Origin: Actinomycetales bacterium
GTDB lineage: Bacteria; Actinomycetota; Actinomycetes; Actinomycetales; Cellulomonadaceae
Reading direction: 5' to 3'
DNA: 11,973 bases
NCBI GenBank assembly: GCA_015655615.1
Contig: JAATES010000319.1
Coordinates: 1 to 11,973, forward strand
The number at the start of each line of letters is the position of its first letter. Position 1 is the first letter of the stretch. Position numbers and translations under genes: made by a program. Shown here one piece after another: positions 6,775-11,973 of this stretch. The notes under the pieces are model-generated. The model had not been told where the DNA came from. It ran no database searches and worked only from the letters and a program-made list of their open reading frames with translations.

Positions 6775-7931
6775 AGGCTCACCTGACTCCGAGCAACCAG
6801 TCAACGGTCCGCCGTCAGAACCGGCGCCACGTACTGCAGTGCGTCATCGACGCCGACGGCACCGCCTCTCGCGCCAGCATCGCCCGGGAGACCGGGCTGA
6901 CCTCCGCAACCGTGTCGTCCATTGTCACCGAGCTCATCGACAGCAAACTGGTGAAAAACTCCGGGCGCGCCAGCAGCACTGGGGGAAAGCCCGCCACATC
7001 ACTGCGCCTTCGTACCGATCGCCTCTGCATCGGCGCACTGATCGTGCGCCGTCACACCGTACGCGCCGCTGCCGTCAATCTTCGGGGTGAGGTCGTCTGG
7101 GAGAGGCCGATCCATCGCAGCCCTTCCGTCGTCGGGATATCGGACATCCGTGCAGCCGTGGTCGGCCTGCTTGAGAACCAGCCCCTGGCGCTCCTGAGCA
7201 TCGGAGTCGACACGCCGGGCGCTCTCAATGGCGGAGTGATCCTCGAGAGCGTGCAGATGCAGCTCAATGCCACCGACCTCGCCGCAGCCCTTGCCGATGT
7301 CACGTCGGTACCCATCCATCTGATCAATGACGCCGATGCCGATGGACTGCGCGAATTCTCACTGGTGGGAAGTGAGGATCGTTCGCTCCTCTCGATCTCC
7401 ATCGGCCTGGGCATCGGAGCAGCCATCGTCATCGACGGCGTCCTTCATCGCGGGCCGCACTCGGTCGCCGGTGAGATCGGTCACGTCCGGGTCGATTTCA
7501 CACCCGAAGCGCCGCTGTGCAACTGCGGTAACCGAGGGTGCTTGGAGCAGTTCGCCTCGCTGCCCGTCGTGCTGGGGCTCGACGCGGATGCCGATTACCT
7601 CCTGGACAGCCCGGGATTCGATGCCGATCGGCTATCGGAGCGGATCTCAGAGCCAGGCCTCGCCGAGAAGCTCGACCGGTCCCACCGCATCCTCGCCGCC
7701 ACCATCATCACCATCTGCTCGACGTTGGACATCGCCACCGTGGCGATCGGAGGCGATGCCCCCTTGCTCGGCGAGTCCTACGTGGCTGGGCTGCGACACT
7801 ACTGTGAGCTCTGGCAGCCCGTCGGATCCGTGCCGTTGCAGCTTCGCCTGACGGCAGGGCCCCTGGTCATGCCCTTCCGCGGTGCCAGCGAGCACGCGCT
7901 CCGCCAGGCGCTGGACGTGACCTGGGGCTAG
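6771..7931 (+). CDS. ROK-family transcriptional regulator (NagC/XylR type)
   Basis: A 386-aa repressor-like protein with an N-terminal winged helix-turn-helix and a ROK sugar-sensing domain. The HTH spans about residues 16-65 (SRASIARETGLTSATVSSIV at 33-52). The sensing domain keeps LINDADADGLREF and the zinc motif H238, C250, C252 and C257 (CNCGNRGCLE). The DxGxT phosphate loop found in the kinase is replaced by IGALIVRRHTV, so it should sense a sugar and not phosphorylate it. The GTG start at 6771 follows GGGGAG by 8 nt and overlaps the kinase stop by 4 bp, so the two are co-translated. The likely target is the inverted repeat at 5592-5614, which would control both its own operon and the ABC importer. 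The inducer is probably the imported sugar or its phosphate. Confidence 0.9.
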   Translation: MKAHLTPSNQSTVRRQNRRHVLQCVIDADGTASRASIARETGLTSATVSSIVTELIDSKLVKNSGRASSTGGKPATSLRLRTDRLCIGALIVRRHTVRAAAVNLRGEVVWERPIHRSPSVVGISDIRAAVVGLLENQPLALLSIGVDTPGALNGGVILESVQMQLNATDLAAALADVTSVPIHLINDADADGLREFSLVGSEDRSLLSISIGLGIGAAIVIDGVLHRGPHSVAGEIGHVRVDFTPEAPLCNCGNRGCLEQFASLPVVLGLDADADYLLDSPGFDADRLSERISEPGLAEKLDRSHRILAATIITICSTLDIATVAIGGDAPLLGESYVAGLRHYCELWQPVGSVPLQLRLTAGPLVMPFRGASEHALRQALDVTWG

Positions 7932-7934
7932 GGC

Positions 7935-7986
7935 ACCCGGCTGGCGGATGTCGCGCGCTTCAGCCCAGGAGCGTGAGCAGCCGGGT
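7935..7986. terminator. Inverted repeat at the convergent gene ends, possible bidirectional terminator
   Basis: Perfect 9-bp arms ACCCGGCTG (7935-7943) and CAGCCGGGT (7978-7986), separated by 34 nt. They begin 3 bp after the ROK regulator stop, and the right arm reaches into the last codons of the aldolase gene. The stem is the same on both strands, which suits convergent transcripts. There is no T tract and the loop is long, so termination is unproven. Confidence 0.4.
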
Positions 7987-8790
7987 TGTCTCTGCCGCCA
8001 TCGCCTCGCGCCCGGCACGGATGTACCGACGTGGGTCCACCAAGCGCACATCCTGGTCCAGCACGTCACGGACGGCTGCGGTGAACAGGCTGTTGACGTG
8101 CGTGGAGATGTTGATCTTCGCCATGCCGCTGTCGATCGCGGCCACCAGCTGGCCGTCGTCGAGGCTGGACGACCCGTGCAGGACCAGCGGAACGTCGACT
8201 GCGGCGGCCAGCCTCACAATCAACTCTTGATCGACCTTCATACTGCGTTCTCGCATGGCGTGGGAGCTTCCCACCGCAACGGCCAAGGAATCGACACCGG
8301 TTTCTGCGGCGAACACGCGAGCCTCGTGGGGGTCCGTCCGGACACCGGCAGCGTGGACGCCATCCTTGCCCCCCACCTCTCCCAGTTCGGCTTCCACCAC
8401 CGCCCCGCGACGATGGCACCACTGAACGACACGCCCCGTGCTCGACACATTCTCGTCGTAGGGCAGCGCAGAGGCATCGAACATCACGCTCGTGATGCCG
8501 AGGTCGACGGCCTCGTGCACCAGACGCTCGTCGTCGGCGTGATCGAGGTGCACGACCACTGGTACCACGGCCTGGCGAGCGATGGACAACACTGCGCTGG
8601 CCAGCGGAGCCAATGCCCCGTGGTAGTGCACGCAGTTCTGGCTGATCTGCAGGACAACGGGCAGCTCAGCTCGTTCGGCGCCTTCGACGAGCGCCTCGGC
8701 ATGCTCGACCAGGATCACGTTGAAGGCGCCTACCGCCCCCCCACGGTGCCGGGCTGCGGCGAACAGGTCGGGCATGGTGGCGGTCGTCAT
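7960..8790 (-). CDS. Class II (zinc) ketose-bisphosphate aldolase, GatY/KbaY/Fba-like
   Basis: Cleaves a ketose 1,6-bisphosphate (tagatose or fructose type) to dihydroxyacetone phosphate and glyceraldehyde 3-phosphate. At 276 aa it has the usual short GatY/KbaY length. HLDH at 81-84 supplies the catalytic Asp83 and zinc ligand His84. EAELGEVGG is at 133-141, His177 (VGSSHAM) and His205 (VLHG) complete the zinc site, and KINISTH at 225-231 is the substrate-phosphate loop. The usual LHG-(A/G)SG is LHGSSS here, a change in the phosphate-binding loop that may mark a subfamily. The start overlaps the PfkB stop by 4 bp (ATGA), with GAGGT 6 nt before it. Next to SIS and PfkB genes, tagatose bisphosphate is the more likely substrate, but fructose bisphosphate is not excluded. 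Confidence 0.9.
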   Translation of the reverse strand: MTTATMPDLFAAARHRGGAVGAFNVILVEHAEALVEGAERAELPVVLQISQNCVHYHGALAPLASAVLSIARQAVVPVVVHLDHADDERLVHEAVDLGITSVMFDASALPYDENVSSTGRVVQWCHRRGAVVEAELGEVGGKDGVHAAGVRTDPHEARVFAAETGVDSLAVAVGSSHAMRERSMKVDQELIVRLAAAVDVPLVLHGSSSLDDGQLVAAIDSGMAKINISTHVNSLFTAAVRDVLDQDVRLVDPRRYIRAGREAMAAETTRLLTLLG

Positions 8791-9707
8791 CGGAGTACCT
8801 CACATCTGGCATAGGGAAGAAAGCGGTCGCAGTCGGCGACGTCCACCTGTCCTGCCACGGGGCTGTTGACGGCGGCGGCCCCTGCGCACAGGCACCGGCG
8901 CAGAACGAGTTCGGTGGGAAGGCCGCGGACCGTCCCGACGGCGAAGGCCGCGACCACGGCATCACCGGCTCCGGTGGTGTTCCCCTGCTGAGCCGGAATC
9001 CCCGATGCCCGCAGAGTTCCGGCGCGCGAGACCCACACCAATCCGTCCGGCCCCCCGGACATCAGCACCGCGCCCGCTCCGGCATCGAGGAGCGCATGAG
9101 CGCCGTCGCGCCAGTCGGCCTCCCCCGTCGCCTCGGCGAGTTCGGCTTGGTTCGGCTTGAGCACATCGGCACCGGCACGGGCGGCCGACACGAGCGCTTC
9201 GCCACTGGTGTCAGCGATCACCACAGCACCTGAGCGCTGCACCGCCGCCACCAGTTCGGCCACCCCGTGAGCGTGGACACCACGGGGCAGGCTGCCGCCG
9301 ATGGTCACCACCCGAGCCCGGTCCGCCTGGGAACTGACCTCTGTCACCAGCGTGCGCCATTCGGCCGCGGTCATGACCGGACCGGGCTCGTACAGCCCTG
9401 TGGTCTCGCCTCCCGCAGTCACGACCACTGTCGTTCTGCGGGTCTGCCCGGCAATGGGAACCAGACGGTGCGCCACGCCTGCCGAGTCGAGGCCTGCCGC
9501 GAAGAGGTCCCCGGCAGATCCCCCGACCGGTGCGACCACTAGCGGGCTCTCTCCGAATTGGGAGACCACCCGTGCCACGTTGACGCCCTTGCCCCCGGCC
9601 CGGTGCCGCACCAGGCCGACACGGTTGACGTCTCCCACGGTGAGCGCGGGGAGCTCGTAGGTGACATCGATGGCCGGGTTCGGCGTGACCGCCACGATCA
9701 CAGCCAT
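8787..9707 (-). CDS. PfkB-family sugar-phosphate kinase (tagatose-6-phosphate kinase / 1-phosphofructokinase-like)
   Basis: Phosphorylates a ketose phosphate with ATP to the bisphosphate used by the downstream aldolase. At 306 aa it matches LacC/FruK length. TPNPAID at 8-14 is the LacC/FruK N-terminal signature, AGGKGVN at 37-43 binds substrate, GGSLPRGV lies mid-protein, LKPNQAEL precedes the nucleotide site, and NTTGAGD ends at the catalytic base Asp249. The ATG at 9707 is the only reasonable start in this frame (GTG at 9701 is the next). It has no clear Shine-Dalgarno, unlike its neighbours, although a hairpin lies 27 nt upstream. It overlaps the aldolase by 4 bp. LacC and FruK cannot be told apart by eye; the SIS neighbour favours tagatose 6-phosphate. 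Confidence 0.9.
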   Translation of the reverse strand: MAVIVAVTPNPAIDVTYELPALTVGDVNRVGLVRHRAGGKGVNVARVVSQFGESPLVVAPVGGSAGDLFAAGLDSAGVAHRLVPIAGQTRRTTVVVTAGGETTGLYEPGPVMTAAEWRTLVTEVSSQADRARVVTIGGSLPRGVHAHGVAELVAAVQRSGAVVIADTSGEALVSAARAGADVLKPNQAELAEATGEADWRDGAHALLDAGAGAVLMSGGPDGLVWVSRAGTLRASGIPAQQGNTTGAGDAVVAAFAVGTVRGLPTELVLRRCLCAGAAAVNSPVAGQVDVADCDRFLPYARCEVLR

Positions 9708-9734
9708 GGCGAACCGATGGCACCACGAGTCGAT

Positions 9735-9751
9735 CCACCTCTGGGAGGTGG
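9735..9751 (-). other. Hairpin between SIS and PfkB genes
   Basis: Perfect 7-bp arms CCACCTC and GAGGTGG around a 3-nt loop, in the 70-bp gap of the leftward operon. No T tract follows. The 3' arm on the mRNA ends 27 nt before the PfkB start, too far to be its ribosome-binding site. It could adjust the relative amounts of upstream and downstream message. Confidence 0.5.
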
Positions 9752-9777
9752 GGTCATGCAGACTCCGCCCAGAGAGC

Positions 9778-10689
9778 TCACCGGCCCTGGCCCAGAATGA
9801 CCGACCTGGTCAGGTGGCGCGGGTGGTCGGGATCGAGTCCCCGGTCCCGCGCGCGAGCCACTGCAAGCCGCTGCGCGATGATGAGGCTCGCCTGCGGATC
9901 GAGGTCGCCGTGGCGCACATAGGTCGCGCCCGTGACAGCGATGTCATCCGCCAGCCCCGCCGGCTCGTCGCCGAACAACCAGACGATCCTGCCGGGTTCT
10001 GCAATGGCGATAGGGCCATGCCGGTAGTCCATGGCCGGGTAGGCCTCCGCCCAGCTCTGTGAGGCCTCGCGCGCCTTGAGGGCGGCTTCGTCGGCAAGGC
10101 CGAGCGTCCATCCTGAACCGAGGAAGGTGAGCTGGTCGGCATCGACGTAGTCGGCGACGTCGATCTCGAGGGCCCGCTCTGCGTCTGCGGCCAACGTGGC
10201 CGGGACCACTCCCTCGTGTGCGCGCAACAGCGTCAGCGCCGTGGTGGCGAACCGCGTCTGGACGACAGACTGCTCGTCAGCGAAGTCCAGCAGCACCACA
10301 TGCGTTGCCTGCCCCGTGACCGGGGAGCCTGCCACTGCGGTCAACACCGTGGTCGGGGTACCGGCGACCGCCGCCAGAAGAGTGATGATCTCGCTCGTGG
10401 TGCCGGACCTCGTAATCGCGACGATCCTGTCGTAGGACCGGCCCGCGGGGTATTCCGAACCCGCGAAGGCATCGGTCTCCCCATGGCCTGCCTGCTCGCG
10501 AAGCCGCGCGTAGCTCATAGCGATGAACCAACTGGTGCCGCAGCCGACCACCGCCACGCGTTCGCCTGGCTGAGGCAGGACCTCGGCGAAGCCGGGCGCA
10601 AGCGCGATCGCTCGGTTCCACGCCGTGGGCTGGCTGGCGATCTCGGCGTCCACGAAGGCCGGCGTCTTCGCTGAGTTCTCCTCATTCAT
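9778..10689 (-). CDS. SIS-domain sugar-phosphate isomerase/deaminase, AgaS-like
   Basis: A 303-aa cytoplasmic protein with two SIS domains, resembling the isomerase half of GlmS and AgaS. Domain 1 has VGCGTSW at 48-54 and RSGTTSE at 94-100, the sugar-phosphate-binding Ser/Thr loop. Domain 2 has FLGSGWTLGLADEAALKARE, then RHGP at 223-226 and a GlmS-like end (DHPRHLTRSV). There is no glutaminase domain, so it should deaminate or isomerise an amino-sugar phosphate instead of making one. In this setting, galactosamine 6-phosphate to tagatose 6-phosphate is the best guess. I chose the ATG at 10689 because GAGGG lies 6 nt upstream; the ATG at 10737 has no ribosome-binding site. It is first in the leftward operon with PfkB and aldolase, and is probably under DeoR control. 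Confidence 0.87.
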   Translation of the reverse strand: MNEENSAKTPAFVDAEIASQPTAWNRAIALAPGFAEVLPQPGERVAVVGCGTSWFIAMSYARLREQAGHGETDAFAGSEYPAGRSYDRIVAITRSGTTSEIITLLAAVAGTPTTVLTAVAGSPVTGQATHVVLLDFADEQSVVQTRFATTALTLLRAHEGVVPATLAADAERALEIDVADYVDADQLTFLGSGWTLGLADEAALKAREASQSWAEAYPAMDYRHGPIAIAEPGRIVWLFGDEPAGLADDIAVTGATYVRHGDLDPQASLIIAQRLAVARARDRGLDPDHPRHLTRSVILGQGR

Positions 10690-10738
10690 GCGTTTCCCTC
10701 TCCCCGCGCCGCCGATGGGCGATATCGTCCGAGCCATG

Positions 10739-10768
10739 CTGACTCGACTGGTTATGATCGACTATAGC
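10739..10768 (+). promoter_or_regulatory. Candidate divergent promoter elements
   Basis: Rightward, CTGACT (10739-10744) and TATAGC (10763-10768) are 18 bp apart. Leftward, TATAGT (10766-10761) is a good -10 match but has no clear -35 box. Both -10 elements share the palindrome CTATAG inside the operator spacer. These are weak consensus matches, called mainly from position. Confidence 0.35.
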
Positions 10769-10789
10769 CTACTCGATCATTTTCGATCA
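10754..10789. promoter_or_regulatory. Candidate DeoR-regulator operator: three copies of TCGATCA
   Basis: Two copies form an inverted repeat, ATGATCGA (10754-10761) and TCGATCAT (10773-10780), with an 11-bp spacer. A third, TCGATCA at 10783-10789, is a direct repeat 10 bp from the second, one helical turn. Clustered half-sites are common for DeoR-family repressors. They lie midway between the divergent SIS and DeoR genes and surround the -10-like sequences, so one protein could repress both directions. Confidence 0.6.
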
Positions 10790-10859
10790 CACTGGGTCGC
10801 GTCTAGGCCGCCGGGCATGGATCTGATATGACTAAGGCCCCGGCCTGAATTGGAGAACG

Positions 10860-11672
10860 ATGACGCGGCAGCAACGCCTCAGCCAGATCCTCGATCTGCT
10901 CACGGCGCAGGGCCAGGTCGAGATCGAGGAGATCACCGACCGGTTTCAGGTCTCCCCGATCACCGCACGGCGGGATCTCAACCTGCTCGCGACCGAACAA
11001 CTGATCACCCGCACTCATGGCGGTGCCACCGTCATGGGATCCGCCTACGAGTTGCCGCTGCAGTACCGCATCGCTCAGAGCATGGAGGGCAAGCTGGCGA
11101 TCTCACACGCTGCGGCCCGGCTCGTCTTGCCCGGTCAGGTGGTCGGACTGACCGGCGGGACCACCACGACCGAGGTTGCCCGCGCACTCGGACGTCGCGA
11201 ACACGTCACCTCGACGTCCGAGGAAGGCACCTTCACCATCGTGACGAACGCGCTCAACATCGGCTTCGAGATGGCCATCCGGCCTCACATCCGCATCGTC
11301 ATGACCGGCGGCGTGGCCCGCGCACAGTCCTTCGAGCTGATCGGGCCGCTGGCAGTCGGGAGTCTGTCCGAGGTGGCACTCGACTGGGCCTTCATCGGAG
11401 CAGATGCGCTCAACGCGAGCTTCGGCGCGGCGACGATCAATGAGGGCGAATCCGAGGTCAACAGGGTCATGGCGCGAGCCGCGAGCAAGGTGGTCGTGGT
11501 GGCCGATTCCACCAAGTTCGGCAAGACGGCGTTGTCACGCATCATCGGACTTGACGAGATCGATGTCCTGATCACCGACACCGCGCCGTCGAGCCGGTTC
11601 GTCTCCGCAGCCGCGGACCACCAGGTGGAACTCGTGATCGCCAATGCCTCCGCTCTCCCGGAGGCGAGATGA
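10860..11672 (+). CDS. DeoR-family transcriptional regulator
   Basis: A 270-aa sugar-phosphate-responsive regulator of standard family length. The N-terminal winged HTH covers residues 5-56, with the recognition helix at SPITARRDLNLL (32-43) and the family signature RTHGGA at 51-56. The C-terminal sensor has the phosphate-binding loop TGGTTTTE at 98-105, then TIVTNALNI, MTGGV and VVADSTKFGK, all typical of DeoR/AgaR/GlpR proteins. GGAG lies 4 nt before the ATG, and a small GC palindrome (10835-10846) precedes it. It is divergent from the SIS-PfkB-aldolase operon, the usual position for a repressor of that operon. The inducer is probably a pathway phosphate such as the ketose 6-phosphate or bisphosphate. 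Its stop overlaps the cutC start as ATGA. Confidence 0.93.
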   Translation: MTRQQRLSQILDLLTAQGQVEIEEITDRFQVSPITARRDLNLLATEQLITRTHGGATVMGSAYELPLQYRIAQSMEGKLAISHAAARLVLPGQVVGLTGGTTTTEVARALGRREHVTSTSEEGTFTIVTNALNIGFEMAIRPHIRIVMTGGVARAQSFELIGPLAVGSLSEVALDWAFIGADALNASFGAATINEGESEVNRVMARAASKVVVVADSTKFGKTALSRIIGLDEIDVLITDTAPSSRFVSAAADHQVELVIANASALPEAR

Positions 11673-11973
11673 CTCAGATCGAGATCGCCGTCCAAGACGC
11701 CGCTGGCGCCGAGGCTGCACGGGATGCAGGAGCCGACCGGGTGGAGGTCTGCAGCGCCCTCTCGCTGGGCGGGCTGACTCCGTCCGCCGGTCTGCTGGAC
11801 CGCGCCATCGCCGCCGCGGACGGACGGATCGACGTCCACGTCCTGATCCGACACCGTCCTGGCACCTTTGTGACCTCGGAGGATGAGCTGGCCGTGATGG
11901 TCGACGACGTTCGTCACGCGCGCGACTCCGGGGTCTCCGGAGTGGTCATAGGGACGCTCCGGCGGGACTCCGA
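11669..11973 (+). CDS. cutC: CutC-family protein, N-terminal part (runs off right edge)
   Basis: The first 101 residues of a TIM-barrel protein of the CutC family. EIAVQ at the N-terminus, GADRVEVCSALSLGGLTPS at about 21-39 and HVLIRHRPGTF near residue 57 are the family landmarks, although the usual IRPR is IRHRP here. GGAGG lies 4 nt before the ATG, and the start overlaps the DeoR stop by 4 bp. CutC was named for copper homeostasis in E. coli, but that role is weakly supported in many species. Coupling to a sugar regulator suggests a metabolic role here (inference). About half to two thirds of the gene is missing. Confidence 0.85.
   Translation, partial: MTQIEIAVQDAAGAEAARDAGADRVEVCSALSLGGLTPSAGLLDRAIAAADGRIDVHVLIRHRPGTFVTSEDELAVMVDDVRHARDSGVSGVVIGTLRRDS

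Noticed and set aside
7948..8814. 288-aa plus-strand open frame opposite the aldolase
   Set aside because: The minus strand encodes a complete class II aldolase with all metal ligands; the plus frame has no domain character.
1..11973. Mobile elements, CRISPR arrays, tRNA or rRNA genes, defence systems
   Set aside because: No transposase or integrase-like protein, no regularly spaced repeats, and no RNA gene seen; the window is explained by carbohydrate-use genes.

Overview
This is about 12 kb of GC-rich chromosomal DNA, most consistent with an actinobacterium. It has densely packed genes, ATGA/GTGA start-stop overlaps, GTG and TTG starts, a lipoprotein sugar-binding protein with CUT1-type permeases, and two ROK-family proteins. 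The genus cannot be fixed from the sequence. I see no mobile element, RNA gene, CRISPR array or prophage gene.

Layout: (1) Bases 1-5387, leftward: an ABC sugar importer (lipoprotein binding protein, then two permeases) followed by a large secreted protein that looks like a six-hairpin glycosidase and runs off the left edge. This last gene is absent from a start-to-stop ORF listing because it is open at the window edge, but it reads without interruption from 1991 to 1. (2) Bases 5388-5682: a divergent control region with an A/T-rich inverted repeat next to a good -35/-10 promoter. (3) Bases 5683-7931, rightward: a ROK sugar kinase overlapping a ROK transcriptional regulator by 4 bp. (4) Bases 7960-10689, leftward: a SIS-domain sugar-phosphate isomerase/deaminase, a PfkB kinase and a class II aldolase. 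(5) Bases 10690-10859: a second divergent control region with three copies of a 7-bp operator-like motif. (6) Bases 10860-11973, rightward: a DeoR-family regulator overlapping a CutC-family gene that runs off the right edge.

Together the genes suggest use of an amino sugar of the galactosamine/tagatose type. A secreted hydrolase releases sugar, the ABC system imports it, and the ROK kinase phosphorylates it. The SIS protein isomerises or deaminates it to a ketose 6-phosphate. The PfkB protein makes a 1,6-bisphosphate, which the class II aldolase cleaves to triose phosphates. This resembles Aga/Gat/Lac-type tagatose-6-phosphate catabolism, but fed by an ABC importer plus kinase instead of a PTS. 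No deacetylase is visible, so the exact sugar is open. The ROK regulator probably controls uptake and phosphorylation, and the DeoR regulator the downstream enzymes.

The two most unusual points are the architecture of the secreted protein and a segment inside it. Several beta-rich modules interrupt what looks like one helical barrel, and about 790 bp of the gene has sharply different codon usage from its flanks, suggesting a recombined mosaic.
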